Shown: positions 1 through 10,189, counted from the stretch's first letter. The stretch: 64,000 nt of DNA from Nostoc calcicola FACHB-3891 (GCF_014697355.1 NZ_JACJRQ010000032.1:25070-89069), one strand, 5' to 3'. Notes: a model not told the origin generated them from the letters alone. A program made the numbers and translations.

Positions 1-221
1 GTATTTTTATGGATACTGTTTCTGTCGGACGGGGTTTTAAGTGTAGTTCGAGTTCTTCATTAGGCTTATTCATATAACTTTCTATGCGAGTAACTGGATG
101 ATTTGTTAGTTAAGGAATGGAGTGCGATCGCCTTTAGTCTATCAGTGTAATCACTGAGGCAAATGTTTTGATTAGTAATTTAAGCTGTACGTGCTTTAAC
201 TAATCTTTTCCTTACACAATT

Positions 222-2585
222 ATGTCCTCTGAACAGTTCCAAGCAGCGCACGACAGCATCTACAATACTGGCACTGATCTTTTACGCTACCTTCAAGAAA
301 TTCGTCAAGGTCGTCTCAATGAAGGAGATGATACTAAAGGTTTGCAGAGTGTTGAAGATAATATTAACAAAGCCCTACATGACTTGAAAGAGAAAAAGTA
401 TCAGGTAGCTGTGATTGCGGCTATGAAAGCTGGCAAGAGTACCTTTTTAAATGCCGTGATTGGTGCTGATGTTCTGGCGAGTGAGACAGCTGCATGTACA
501 ATCTGCCGTACAGATGTTCGACATATTCCATCTGGGCAAATCCCAAGACTTTTGGAATACCGAGAGGGACAAAGACGGCCTGTTGTTCTTGCTGAAGGTG
601 ATGCTGGAGAAATTCAACAAAAATTTCTAGTGCGTACCCGTGAGATTCGGGAAAAAGATAATCCTGACAATACTATAAGCTTTGAGATCGAGTATCCTAT
701 CGAAGCCATTAGCGGACTTTCTTCCCTTGCTGGTTTTACTTTAGTTGACACTCCTGGTCCCAATGAGTGGGAATCTAGCAATTTCAATGTAAAACTCAAG
801 CAAACTACACTAGAAGCGCTGCGAGACTGCAATGCAATTTTGTTTGTTTTAAATTACGCTTCTTACAAAGATAATGCTATCTCAGATTTATTTAAGGATG
901 TTATAGAAAATCGTAAGGAAATTTTAGCTGAGAACACAGGTAAGATTTACTTCATCCTTAATAAAGTCGATCAAAAGACAGAAAAAGACAGAGAAATTGC
1001 TGATGTCATAGAAGACTTGAAACGAGAATTAACTACCTTTGGCTTTCCAAATCCAATTATCTATTCTGCAAGTTCTAGACAAGGACTTTTAGCAAAACTG
1101 ATCGAACAAAACAAAGCGACTGAAAGCCAGAAAAAGGACTTCAAACAGTTTTTTAGTGCTAGGTATGCCATAGAAGATGAAGAAGGCAACCAAATTATAC
1201 CTGCACCACACAAAATTGCACCAAAAGCTTTAGAAGATAGTGGTTTACCTATTATTCAAAAAATAGTTATTGAAACCATCACTCAAAATGCTGGTTGGAA
1301 TCTTCTGAGTGATGCATTGGCAAAACTGGATAACGCAGCAAAGGCAATTGAAAATTCTTTAAATACACAATTTAGTGGTTGGGATATAACAATTGAATCC
1401 CTGAAAATAAAAGTAGAGGATTACCGGAAACATTCTGAATTTGCTAAAAGCAAGGTTGCAAATGTAAAAAAGTCTGTAGAACAGCAAAAAGAAATACTAA
1501 TAAAGGGTTTTATCCAAGGAGTTAGCATATTTGCTTACGAAGCAAAAGATAAAATCCAAAATGAAATTGATCGTATTGCTCAGACCAGGGTTGGCAAATG
1601 CACAAAACACAATATTAAACAGTCTGATAATTTACAAACTCACGTACATAAAGATGTTGACTGGTTTGCTATTGCTGGAGAAATAGGTGGAACAATGCTA
1701 GAGTTGATTCCTGGGATAGGCAAAGTTTTAGGAAAAGGACTTAAAACAGTACTGAAAACACGCAACTCTTTGCTAGACAGCATGAAGCAATCTGTTCCAG
1801 ACTCATTAAATATTTATGATTCTGGATATCAAAATTCCTTCGAGATATCAGACTCATATATTATTAGAGCAAAAACTAGAGCGGAAGCTCAAAGAATTAG
1901 CAGCACCATTAATGATTTTTGCGCTCCTCATATTCAAAGCTGGTGGCTAGACACTCAAGATAAGCTAGTTAGGGATGGAACAAAAATAAGAGAAGCTTTA
2001 GTTAAAAAAATACAAGAAGATATCCAACAGGTATCAAATGAACTTTCTCAATATCTTGGTCAATCTTTGAACGTTCATATAAATATAAATGATATTCAGT
2101 TTCCTACTTTCGATTTTCAAAAAATAGATGCAAAAATTGAATACCAGCAAAAGGTATTTACTCGCACACGAAAAGAAGCAAAAAAAGACAGTAGTTGCTG
2201 TAAATCAGATAAAGTCTATTATGTAGACGTTTCATACCAAGATAAGCATGAATTTTACGAAATTGATTTACGTCAAACAGCAAAACAAATTAAGCAGAAG
2301 ATAGATGAGCAAGTTTCAAAAAATCAACAGCTTTTACAGCGAGTCATCGAAAAACAAATAGAGGAAGATTTTAGAAGTGCAGAACAGCAAATCAATGACT
2401 TTATTAAAATGTTTCAAGATGATTTTGACCGCTTGCTGAAAGAACGCAATACTAAAGAATCCGAAGCCGAAAAGATTCGTGAAATTCTTAATATTCACAA
2501 AGATAAACTCAATAAATACCTGCTTAAATTAACTGCTATTCGAGTATCTTTGAATAGTTGGAAGCCATTACAAACAGTTAAATAG
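222..2585 (+). CDS. Dynamin-like GTPase
   Basis: This is a large GTPase of the bacterial dynamin-like type (787 aa). Seen directly: a P-loop AAMKAGKST at about residues 67-74 (the first glycine of the usual GxxxxGKS is alanine), a G3 motif DTPG at about residue 177, and a G4 motif NKVD at about 247. The C-terminal half is mostly charged helix and probably coiled coil, with a short glycine- and isoleucine-rich stretch near residues 490-510 (AIAGEIGG, LIPGIGKVLGKG) that could insert into membrane. Family knowledge: such proteins remodel membranes, and some act in phage defence or stress tolerance. It stands alone: the next gene is convergent and a terminator follows. Substrate membrane and partners cannot be read from the sequence. 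The GTPase call is firm; the physiological role is open. Confidence 0.8.
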   Translation: MSSEQFQAAHDSIYNTGTDLLRYLQEIRQGRLNEGDDTKGLQSVEDNINKALHDLKEKKYQVAVIAAMKAGKSTFLNAVIGADVLASETAACTICRTDVRHIPSGQIPRLLEYREGQRRPVVLAEGDAGEIQQKFLVRTREIREKDNPDNTISFEIEYPIEAISGLSSLAGFTLVDTPGPNEWESSNFNVKLKQTTLEALRDCNAILFVLNYASYKDNAISDLFKDVIENRKEILAENTGKIYFILNKVDQKTEKDREIADVIEDLKRELTTFGFPNPIIYSASSRQGLLAKLIEQNKATESQKKDFKQFFSARYAIEDEEGNQIIPAPHKIAPKALEDSGLPIIQKIVIETITQNAGWNLLSDALAKLDNAAKAIENSLNTQFSGWDITIESLKIKVEDYRKHSEFAKSKVANVKKSVEQQKEILIKGFIQGVSIFAYEAKDKIQNEIDRIAQTRVGKCTKHNIKQSDNLQTHVHKDVDWFAIAGEIGGTMLELIPGIGKVLGKGLKTVLKTRNSLLDSMKQSVPDSLNIYDSGYQNSFEISDSYIIRAKTRAEAQRISSTINDFCAPHIQSWWLDTQDKLVRDGTKIREALVKKIQEDIQQVSNELSQYLGQSLNVHININDIQFPTFDFQKIDAKIEYQQKVFTRTRKEAKKDSSCCKSDKVYYVDVSYQDKHEFYEIDLRQTAKQIKQKIDEQVSKNQQLLQRVIEKQIEEDFRSAEQQINDFIKMFQDDFDRLLKERNTKESEAEKIREILNIHKDKLNKYLLKLTAIRVSLNSWKPLQTVK

Positions 2586-2611
2586 ACATTTGACTTTTCT
2601 AACCTAGACAG

Positions 2612-2658
2612 ACTAACAAAGCTTTACCTCATAAGCCCACGCAGGTGGGCTTTGTTAG
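2612..2658 (+). terminator. Hairpin terminator after the dynamin-like gene
   Basis: Two overlapping stems share the right arm. The inner stem is AAGCCCAC/GTGGGCTT with a 4-nt loop (2633-2652). The longer outer pairing is CTAACAAAGC (2612-2621) with GCTTTGTTAG (2649-2658). It lies between convergent genes, so it probably serves both strands. Confidence 0.6.
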
Positions 2659-2687
2659 TACAGTCTCAGAATTTTATTATCAAGGCT

Positions 2688-3176
2688 TCAACTCTCAGGT
2701 AAACTGGCAAACGCTTCTTCAACTAACTCCTTTGCCTTAGCATCCAAACGCAGCCAATCTACTTCACCGAGTTCATCAATTAAACTAGTATCAATATTAG
2801 CCGCTTCCAATTCTTGGTTGTATTTAATAAAACACACTTGATAACACAACTCCCACAAATCGATACTCGCTTGTTGCTGTTGACGCTGCAAAAGTAAATG
2901 ATATCCTGGATGGGGCATCGGCAGACGAGCCAGAGTCTGTCTGATTTCATCTGCTTCTTCGGGCGTTGCAGCTTCCATTGCTTGCAACAGTTGAGTCACC
3001 AATGCCTTGATTTCATCAGTGGTGTTAGGCGGCCAAATCAGGACATCATGGTAAGTTCCCGTCCAAGAAGACTCATCAAGCTGTTTGCGGATATTGTCGA
3101 TAACGCGAATGAAAGCAGGTTGCATGAGGATTTCAGCTTGCTGCCATGCAACTGAGTTAGTTATTTTAGGTGGCAT
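2688..3176 (-). CDS. Conserved cyanobacterial hypothetical protein
   Basis: The 162-aa soluble protein was not recognised as a named family. It starts MPPKITNSVAW, is rich in acidic and helix-forming residues, and has a run of glutamines (QRQQQQ) near residue 102. There is no signal peptide, membrane segment or clear catalytic motif. It is transcribed towards the dynamin-like gene and away from the kinase gene at 3340, with about 160 bp of shared upstream DNA. Codon use and length argue for a real gene. No function is proposed. Confidence 0.6.
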   Translation of the reverse strand: MPPKITNSVAWQQAEILMQPAFIRVIDNIRKQLDESSWTGTYHDVLIWPPNTTDEIKALVTQLLQAMEAATPEEADEIRQTLARLPMPHPGYHLLLQRQQQQASIDLWELCYQVCFIKYNQELEAANIDTSLIDELGEVDWLRLDAKAKELVEEAFASLPES

Positions 3177-3339
3177 TGGTAATAAACAGGGGCACTAAAA
3201 GAGAAATAAACAGTCTGCCTTTATTAAAAAGCTGCGTTTTTAATCTAAATCTTTTTTCAAGATAGCGGATTTCATTGAAGAAAATTTGGAGATATTTATT
3301 ACTAGCGCAAAAATTAGGTGATAACTCTGGGGAGGGAAT

Positions 3340-5271
3340 ATGATAGGCAAGTTACTAGACCATCGTTACCAAATAATTCGAGTCCTGGCGACGGGAGGAT
3401 TTGGTCAAACCTACATTGCTGAAGATACTAGGCGGCCTGGTAACCCTATTTGCGTTGTCAAGCATCTCAAACCCGGAACTGACCCCAGAGTTTTTGCTAC
3501 AGCTAAACGTCTGTTCAACAGTGAAGCCGAAACCTTAGAAAAACTCGGTCATCATGACCAGATACCCAGGCTATTGGCTTACTTTGACGAAAACCAAGAA
3601 TTTTATTTAGTACAAGAATATATAGAAGGACATACCCTAGCTGAGGAACTTCTAGCTGGTAAGCGCTGGAGTGAAAGCCAAGTAATTCAACTGTTACAGG
3701 AAATTTTAGGGGTTCTCGAATTTGTCCATCGCCAAGGCGTAATTCACCGCGACATCAAACCAGATAATATCATTCGTCGTGCCTCAGATAATAAATTCGT
3801 TTTAGTAGATTTTGGGGCAGTAAAACAACTGCGTACCCAAATGGTAACAGTTGGCGGACAAGCTTCTGCCACAGTGGTTATTGGCACTCCTGGCTATATG
3901 CCCACAGAACAAGGGCAAGGTAAACCCCGCCCCAACAGTGATATTTACTCCTTGGGGATTATTGCCATTCAAGCATTAACAGGATTGCCAGCAACAGAAT
4001 TGCAAGAAGACCCAGAAACGGGGGAAATCATCTGGCGGCATTCAGTAACTGTGAACCATCGCCTGGCGGCAGTGTTGACTAAGATGGTACGTTATCACTT
4101 CAAAGACCGCTACCAAAGTGCCACAGAAGCACTGCAAGCATGTAAAGACGCGATTAATCCTGTAGCTGCACTTTCCACATCTCAAGAATCTGTACAAAAT
4201 TCCAGCTACCAAGGAACTAAACCGCGATCACAAGCAGTATCTCGCCAGCAAACTCTTGCAGTTGCACCACCAAATCGTGTCCCGCCTAAACCTGTGCGTC
4301 AGAACTCTAGCAAATCCGACCCATGGCCAATATTAATTGGCATATTGTTGGCGGGTGGCGCTGCTGCTTTAGTTGCAAATGTATACCCAAATCTGAAAAA
4401 TTTAGCTCCTAATTTTACAGGTAATGATACTGCTTTAGCAAATAAATGCTCGGCTGTTGTCGTAGGGAATTCTAATATCCGTTCTGAACCTAGTTCAATA
4501 AATTCTGACAATATTTTGCAAACCCTTGGTGATAATGCCAGCTTCGAGGTGACTGGCAAGCAAACAAAACGAGGTTGGGTAGAAGTTAAACTCAAATCTG
4601 GACGTTTGGCTTGGGCACACTCGGATGTCATAGCCAATAGAGGAGAATGGGCTTCTTGTCTGCGGGAAAAGGGCATTGCAACTAAGACGATAGATGATAG
4701 TACCTTAATTACTACTCGACCAATTCCCCAGGCAAAACCAAAATCTCAAGATGTAGTAAGTTCATCACCAGACAAATCAAAAACCTCAACTGTCGGCACT
4801 GGAAAATCAGAGCAATCGCAGCCTAGTGATAATAGTGCCAAAGTTTTAGAACAAGCACAAAAGAAGTATGAATCAGGAGATATCGTTGGAGCGATCGCAC
4901 TTTTAAAATCCATTCCGACAACTGCTGCTTCTGATATCCAAGAGACGCGCAAAGTCATCGCCCAGTGGCAAGAAGATTGGGCTAAAGCTGAGGCGTTATC
5001 TAATGAGATCAACAAAGCAATAGATGATGGAAAATGGGATAAAGTTTTAGATTATAGAAACCATCCAGAAAAGTTGCCCAATACTCAATATTGGCGAAAT
5101 AAAATAGAACCCTTGTTTCAACAAGCAGCGGAAAATCTGGCAAAACAAGTACTAACTAAAGTAGACAATCAAGGTAATCAGAAGAATCCCGCAAAAGAAG
5201 TTTCTAATACCAAACAACCTGCCACCACAGAGAATCCCAATGCCACAGAAACTCCTAAAGGTAGTTTGTAA
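3340..5271 (+). CDS. Ser/Thr protein kinase with SH3b-like extracytoplasmic part
   Basis: This is a Hanks-type kinase of 643 aa. The kinase domain covers about residues 5-270: glycine loop LATGGFGQTY, catalytic HRDIKPDN near residue 137, and DFGAVKQL for the metal-binding DFG. A proline- and serine-rich linker leads to one membrane helix (about 328-350, PILIGILLAGGAAALVANVY). After it comes a region resembling a bacterial SH3 domain (NIRSEPSS...GWVEVKLKSGRLAWAHSDVI, about 375-435) and a low-complexity tail with TPR-like helices. Predicted topology is kinase in the cytoplasm and SH3b outside, suiting a sensor of wall or periplasmic ligands. The ATG follows a strong ribosome site (GGGGAGGG). 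Cyanobacteria have many such kinases; the substrate is unknown. A second kinase lies at 25260. Confidence 0.85.
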   Translation: MIGKLLDHRYQIIRVLATGGFGQTYIAEDTRRPGNPICVVKHLKPGTDPRVFATAKRLFNSEAETLEKLGHHDQIPRLLAYFDENQEFYLVQEYIEGHTLAEELLAGKRWSESQVIQLLQEILGVLEFVHRQGVIHRDIKPDNIIRRASDNKFVLVDFGAVKQLRTQMVTVGGQASATVVIGTPGYMPTEQGQGKPRPNSDIYSLGIIAIQALTGLPATELQEDPETGEIIWRHSVTVNHRLAAVLTKMVRYHFKDRYQSATEALQACKDAINPVAALSTSQESVQNSSYQGTKPRSQAVSRQQTLAVAPPNRVPPKPVRQNSSKSDPWPILIGILLAGGAAALVANVYPNLKNLAPNFTGNDTALANKCSAVVVGNSNIRSEPSSINSDNILQTLGDNASFEVTGKQTKRGWVEVKLKSGRLAWAHSDVIANRGEWASCLREKGIATKTIDDSTLITTRPIPQAKPKSQDVVSSSPDKSKTSTVGTGKSEQSQPSDNSAKVLEQAQKKYESGDIVGAIALLKSIPTTAASDIQETRKVIAQWQEDWAKAEALSNEINKAIDDGKWDKVLDYRNHPEKLPNTQYWRNKIEPLFQQAAENLAKQVLTKVDNQGNQKNPAKEVSNTKQPATTENPNATETPKGSL

Positions 5272-5331
5272 TATCACAGTTGCTTAATAGCAGTTCCCAT
5301 TCAGATGCGGTACAACATTGTATTGCCAGGT

Positions 5332-5360
5332 GTAGGGGCACGGCACTGCCGTGCCCCTAC
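5332..5360. repeat. REP family 1 palindrome
   Basis: A 29-bp near-perfect palindrome with arms GTAGGGGCACGGC / GCCGTGCCCCTAC. The same unit recurs at 10638-11039 (four tandem copies), 11767 and 60253, with variants at 10488 and inside the transposase gene at 11391. The GTAGGGG head plus hairpin is the usual form of REP sequences mobilised by RAYT proteins. Confidence 0.85.
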
Positions 5361-5434
5361 AGGTGTACTTTACGCTTGTCGAGAAACGCTATACCAAGTT
5401 GTTTACAGTAATTTTCAGGGAATTAAAACATATA

Positions 5435-5462
5435 GTAGGGTAGCACAGCTGTGCTACCCTAC
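5435..5462. repeat. REP family 2 palindrome
   Basis: A perfect 28-bp palindrome with arms GTAGGGTAGCACAG / CTGTGCTACCCTAC. Further copies are at 19929-19956 and 28776-28803 (one centre mismatch), with a degenerate one at 12869-12892. It shares the GTAGGG head with family 1 but has a different stem. Confidence 0.85.
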
Positions 5463-5477
5463 ACATACATCTGCTAT

Positions 5478-5813
5478 TTATGGGTTCTTGTCTGGAAACT
5501 TATATTTAACCTCAATTTCAAAATTACTCTCCGCCGAACCTTCAGTCAAAAACGGAATGCCAGTTTTACCACCCAGCTTGATGCCAAACTTAACTGTTAC
5601 CTCCTCAGCGTCAGGTAAATTCTTGAATGCACCAACAGCTAACTTGGCATAATTACGAATCTTGCCCTGAAATTCCTGAATGTTCAGCGTGGGTAAACCA
5701 TCACGGTATCCAGGTTCCTCTTCTTCTGGAACCTCAGAGGCGGTATTTGATTCTACGTAGATTTCGTACTCTTCATCGTCTTCTTTGATGATTAAACGTT
5801 GTACTTCTGACAC
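5478..5813 (-). CDS. Trypco1-like (CU044_2847 family) conflict-system protein
   Basis: This small protein (111 aa) has an acidic N-terminal half (DDEEYEIYVE, EVPEEEEPG) and a C-terminal beta-rich part with VTVKFGIKLGGKTGIPFLTEGSAESNFEIEVKYKF. That last segment matches my memory of the trypsin-co-occurring domain 1, which occurs beside or fused to proteases, caspases and STAND NTPases in bacterial conflict systems. Its position fits: it is divergent from the caspase-nSTAND-WD40 gene, with only about 70 bp between the start codons. The likely role is an accessory or sensor part of that protease system. The family assignment is from memory and should be treated as probable. Confidence 0.65.
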   Translation of the reverse strand: MSEVQRLIIKEDDEEYEIYVESNTASEVPEEEEPGYRDGLPTLNIQEFQGKIRNYAKLAVGAFKNLPDAEEVTVKFGIKLGGKTGIPFLTEGSAESNFEIEVKYKFPDKNP

Positions 5814-5882
5814 AATAACCTCAGTTACTCTTTAAGTTATTCTTGGTAATATTATGTAAAAACGGATGCCAAGTTAGATTAT

Positions 5883-8800
5883 ATGGCTAGATATGCGCTG
5901 GTGTTGGGAATTGCTAAGTATGACAATTTCACCAACCTACCAAAGGCTGTCAATGATGCTGAACAAATCGCCCAACTGCTGCGCGAACAAGGTCGGTTTG
6001 ATGTTCAGCCTTTGCCCAGCAAGTTAATCGAGAGTGAGAATCGCTGGCAAATTACACTAGATAAAAAATTAACAGGTAAAGAACTCGGACAAGCACTGAG
6101 AATATTTTTGTTAGAAAAAGCCAAAGGTGCAGAGGCATTAATTTATTTTGCCGGACATGGATTTGAAGCACCCAGCCTGACAGGTGAAGCGAAAGGGTAT
6201 TTGGCAACATCGGATTGTCACAAAGATGGACAAAATGCGATCGCCTTTGATGATCTCAACACTTTAATCGCTAAATCTCAACTCAGTAGCTTAGTGGTAT
6301 TGTTGGACTGCTGCTATGCTGGGTCTTTATTAGAGAGGAGTTTTATCAAGTCTGGTTTCTCAGTTTTCAACAGCAAACAAGACTACAGCTTAATTACAGC
6401 CTCTCGTGCCTTTGAAAGGGCGCGTGAAGATACCGAAGGTGGAATTTTCACCAAAGCAATTCTCAAAGGACTTGCTGAAGATAAAGCTGATGAAGCTACC
6501 GGCGAAATTAATGTCAATGACTTGATGAGCTTCATTTCACGGGAACTCAAAGGAAGTGGACAAGAACCGATTTATATGGGCGGTGGTAGGTCAATTCCTT
6601 TGGTTTGGTATCCACCCAAGAATTTAGTAATTATTACAGAAGTGCTTGAGGAATGTCCCTATCGGGGCTTAGAAGCTTTTGACAAGCAACACGCAAAATT
6701 CTTTTTTGGTCGTCAAAAAGTAGTTAACCATATTCAACAGAAACTCGACTTAGCTAAATTTGTCCCCATCATTGGCGCGTCGGGGAGTGGTAAATCTTCA
6801 GTAGTACGGGCGGGTTTGATTCCACAATTAGATGAGAGTGAGTGGCAAGTTTTAGAACCAATTAAACCAGGATTTGAACCTTTAAATAATTTGCGTGGAG
6901 CTTTTAAACAATTTTTCCAAGGGGCTAAAAAAGAGAAAGAACTGAAGGATTTAATTGAAAATGACGCGAATAATTTACTTGCAATTATTGAAAATATCCC
7001 TGGTTCAGCAAAACTTTTGTTGGTAGTGGATCAATTTGAGGAAGTATTTACTGGCGGTGCTAGTCTACAAGAAAAGCAGAGATTTATTGATTTGCTGACT
7101 CAGGTAGTAGAAATTACCGATTCACGGTTAGCAGTTGTGATTACCATGCGAGCGGATTTTCTCGAACCCTGTTTGCAATATCCCTCGCTGACTCAGTTAA
7201 TTCAAACCCAGGCAGTTTTTATGCCGCCTTTAGCCGGAGTTGATTTAAAGGACACGATCGCCGAACCAGCCAAACTTCAAGGTCATAGTGTTGAAGAACG
7301 GCTAGTACTGAAGATTTTAGAAGATGTGAAACAAGAACCAGGGTTTTTGCCTCTGTTGGAGTTTGCTTTAACTAAACTCTGGGACAAACGCGATCGCAAC
7401 AAACATCAACTCACCCTAGAAGAATATGAAAAATTGGGAGGATTAACAGGGGCGTTGAATCTCCATGCAGAAAATGTTTATCTTTACCAAGATTTTAAGG
7501 AGGAATTCCCAACCCAAGGACGCACTCAGCAGGAGAAAGAATGGATTGAGCGAATTTTTCTGCGCTTAGTGCGAACGGGAGAGGGAGAAAAAGACACCCG
7601 ACAGCGCCAACCAAAAGCCACGCTATTAAATATTGCAGGTGATGACGCCAATCAACAGCAAGAACTTAGTGAGTTGTTAGATGGCGAAGCGGGATTAGTT
7701 AAGGGACGCTTGTTAGTTACAGGGAAAGATGAAAAGGGAGAAGCCTGGATTGATTTAGCCCATGAAGCTTTAATTGAAGGTTGGCAGCAGTTTGCCGAGT
7801 GGCGACAACAAGATCGAGATTTGCGACGATTGAGCGACAGATTAGAAGATACTCGGCGGGAATGGTTGAATAAAAGGAAGGATGAGAAATATTTAATGCA
7901 AGGGGGATTGCTGGCGGAAGTGAGAGATAGCTGGCAACAATTGCAAGTCTATTTACAATCACCCCAAGAAGATGAGGATTTCTACAAACGCAGTGATGTC
8001 CATGAAAAAGACCGTATTGCCGAACTAGAAAGAGCGCTTACTGAATCACGATTGCGAGAAAAGGCGGCGAGGGTAGAGAATTTATTGACTTTCCAACCTC
8101 TAGATAGTCTAGTTTTGGCAATTCAACTTATGGGTGAGAATCAAGAGAAACTACCCCGGCAGATTCTCGCACCAGTTCAAAACAGTTTGATTCGGGTGAT
8201 GAATAAAGTAAGAGTCTCCATTCCTTTCCATATTCATGAGAATGATGTTTCTTGCGTCGCAATCAGTGCTGATGGGCAGACAGTTGTCAGTAGTGGTACT
8301 CATGGCACAGTGCGGTTGTGGAATCGCCAAGGTCTTCCCTTAGCTGAACCCTTCCGTGGTCATGAGGGTTATGTCAAATCTGTCGCCATCAGCGCTGATG
8401 GGCAGACGATTGTCAGTAGCGGTACTGACGGCACAGTGCGGTTGTGGAACAGCCAAGGTCTTCCATTAGCTGAACCATTGCCTGGTTATGAGAGTTATGT
8501 ATTCTTACCTGTCGCAATCAGTGCCGATGGGCAGACGATTGTCAGTGGCGGTGAAGACGGCATGGTGCGGTTGTGGAACTGCCAAGGTCTTCCCTTAGCT
8601 AAACCATTGCGTGGTCATGAGGGTTATGTCTGGTCTGTTGCCATCAGCGCTGATGGGCAGACAATTGTCAGTGGCGGTAAAGACGACACGGTGAGGTTGT
8701 GGAACCACCAAGGTCTTCCCTTAGCTGAACCCTTCCGTGGTCATGAGGGTTATGTCTGGTCTGTCGCTATCAGTGCTGATGGGCAGACGATTGTCAGTGG

Positions 8801-10115
8801 TGGTGAAGACGGTACGGTGCGGTTGTGGAACCAGCAAGGGAAGACTTTGGCTGAACCATTGCGTGGTTATGAGGGTTATGTGAGGTCTGTCGCCATCAGC
8901 GCCGATGGGCAGACGATTGTCAGCGGCGGTGAAAACGGCACGGTGCGGTTGTGGAACCAGCAAGGGAAGACCTTGGCTGAACCATTGTTTGGTGATGAGC
9001 GTATCGTTAATTCTGTGGCCATCAGCGCTGATGGGCAGACGATTGTCAGTAGCGGTCAAGATGGCACGGTGAGATTGTCGAACCACCAAAGTCTTCTCTT
9101 AGCTGAACCATTGGGTGGTCAGGAGAGTTTTGTCTGGTCTGTGGCCATCAGCGCCGATGGGCAGACGATTGTCAGTGGCGGTGAAGACGGCACGGTGCGA
9201 TTGTGGAACCAGCAAGGGAAGACCTTGGCTGAACTATTGTTTGGTCATAAGCGTGCTGTCAGGTCTGTCGCCATCAGCGCCGATGGGCAGGCAATTGTCA
9301 GTGGTGGTGAAGGCGGCACAGTGCGGTTGTGGAACTCTCAAGGTCTTGCCTTAGCTGAACCATTGGTTGGTCATAAGCGTGCTGTCAATTCTGTCGCCAT
9401 CAGCGCCGATGGGCAAACAATTGTCAGTGGCAGTGAAGACGGCATGGTGAGGTTGTGGAACCCCCAAGGTCTTGCCCTAGCTGAACCATTGGTTGGTCAT
9501 GAGGGTTATGTCTGGTCTGTCGCAATCAGTGCCGATGGGCAAACAATTGTCAGTGGCAGTGAAGACGGCATGGTGAGGTTGTGGAACCCCCAAGGTCTTG
9601 CCTTAGCTGAACCATTGCGTAGTCATAAGAGTGCTGTCAATTCTGTCGCTATCAGTGCTGATGGGCAGACGATTGTCAGTGGCGGTCGTGACGGCACAGT
9701 AAGGTTGTGGAATTGCGAAGGTCTTCCCTTGGCTGAACCATTGCGTGGTCATGAGGGTTATGTCTTATCTGTCGCGATCAGCGCTGATGGGCAGACGATT
9801 GTCAGTGGCGGCCGTGACAACACAGTGCGGTTGTGGAATCGTCAAGGTCTTCCCTTAGCTGAACCATTGCGTGGTCATCAAGGTGGTGTGTATTCTGTTG
9901 CCATCAGTGCTGATGGGCAGACAATTGTCAGTGCGGGTCGTGATGGCACAGTGCGGTTGTGGCGGGGTGGTTGGCGTGGATGGTTGCAAGTTTGTTGCGA
10001 CAGGTTGCGTTATCATCCCATCTTCACCAATCCGCAAACAGAGGAAACAAAAGCCGCTTGCGAAGTCTGCCGTAAATATGTTTGGAGTAAAGAAGTAGAT
10101 AAAAGCGGGGATTAA
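5883..10115 (+). CDS. Caspase-like peptidase / nSTAND NTPase / 14 WD40 repeats
   Basis: This multidomain protein (1410 aa) is probably a signal-activated protease. The N-terminal peptidase C14 (caspase) domain covers residues 1-245 and has catalytic His92 in YFAGHG and Cys144 in DCCYAG. An nSTAND1-type P-loop NTPase follows at about 255-660, starting CPYRGLEAF, with Walker A GASGSGKSS near 298 and Walker B LLLVVDQFEEVF near 380. A helical linker leads to 14 WD40 repeats (about residues 790-1365), enough for two seven-bladed propellers. The repeats are about 42 aa (126 bp) each and almost identical in both protein and DNA. A cysteine-containing tail (WLQVCCDRLRYHP...CEVCRKY) ends the protein. 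Family knowledge: WD40 propellers sense, STAND oligomerises, caspase cuts. Its divergent neighbour is a Trypco1-like gene. The inferred role is regulated suicide or defence. Confidence 0.92.
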   Translation: MARYALVLGIAKYDNFTNLPKAVNDAEQIAQLLREQGRFDVQPLPSKLIESENRWQITLDKKLTGKELGQALRIFLLEKAKGAEALIYFAGHGFEAPSLTGEAKGYLATSDCHKDGQNAIAFDDLNTLIAKSQLSSLVVLLDCCYAGSLLERSFIKSGFSVFNSKQDYSLITASRAFERAREDTEGGIFTKAILKGLAEDKADEATGEINVNDLMSFISRELKGSGQEPIYMGGGRSIPLVWYPPKNLVIITEVLEECPYRGLEAFDKQHAKFFFGRQKVVNHIQQKLDLAKFVPIIGASGSGKSSVVRAGLIPQLDESEWQVLEPIKPGFEPLNNLRGAFKQFFQGAKKEKELKDLIENDANNLLAIIENIPGSAKLLLVVDQFEEVFTGGASLQEKQRFIDLLTQVVEITDSRLAVVITMRADFLEPCLQYPSLTQLIQTQAVFMPPLAGVDLKDTIAEPAKLQGHSVEERLVLKILEDVKQEPGFLPLLEFALTKLWDKRDRNKHQLTLEEYEKLGGLTGALNLHAENVYLYQDFKEEFPTQGRTQQEKEWIERIFLRLVRTGEGEKDTRQRQPKATLLNIAGDDANQQQELSELLDGEAGLVKGRLLVTGKDEKGEAWIDLAHEALIEGWQQFAEWRQQDRDLRRLSDRLEDTRREWLNKRKDEKYLMQGGLLAEVRDSWQQLQVYLQSPQEDEDFYKRSDVHEKDRIAELERALTESRLREKAARVENLLTFQPLDSLVLAIQLMGENQEKLPRQILAPVQNSLIRVMNKVRVSIPFHIHENDVSCVAISADGQTVVSSGTHGTVRLWNRQGLPLAEPFRGHEGYVKSVAISADGQTIVSSGTDGTVRLWNSQGLPLAEPLPGYESYVFLPVAISADGQTIVSGGEDGMVRLWNCQGLPLAKPLRGHEGYVWSVAISADGQTIVSGGKDDTVRLWNHQGLPLAEPFRGHEGYVWSVAISADGQTIVSGGEDGTVRLWNQQGKTLAEPLRGYEGYVRSVAISADGQTIVSGGENGTVRLWNQQGKTLAEPLFGDERIVNSVAISADGQTIVSSGQDGTVRLSNHQSLLLAEPLGGQESFVWSVAISADGQTIVSGGEDGTVRLWNQQGKTLAELLFGHKRAVRSVAISADGQAIVSGGEGGTVRLWNSQGLALAEPLVGHKRAVNSVAISADGQTIVSGSEDGMVRLWNPQGLALAEPLVGHEGYVWSVAISADGQTIVSGSEDGMVRLWNPQGLALAEPLRSHKSAVNSVAISADGQTIVSGGRDGTVRLWNCEGLPLAEPLRGHEGYVLSVAISADGQTIVSGGRDNTVRLWNRQGLPLAEPLRGHQGGVYSVAISADGQTIVSAGRDGTVRLWRGGWRGWLQVCCDRLRYHPIFTNPQTEETKAACEVCRKYVWSKEVDKSGD

Positions 10116-10189
10116 TGAGAACAAAACAGGAGAAATCAAGCTTTAATTTCCAATGTTGAGGCTCAGAACTCCACTTTTTACCTTCAGAA

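Noticed and set aside
8721..9354. Minus- and plus-strand frames inside the WD40 region
   Set aside because: Shadow frames of the 126-bp WD40 repeat; they have no start context and mirror the repeat period.
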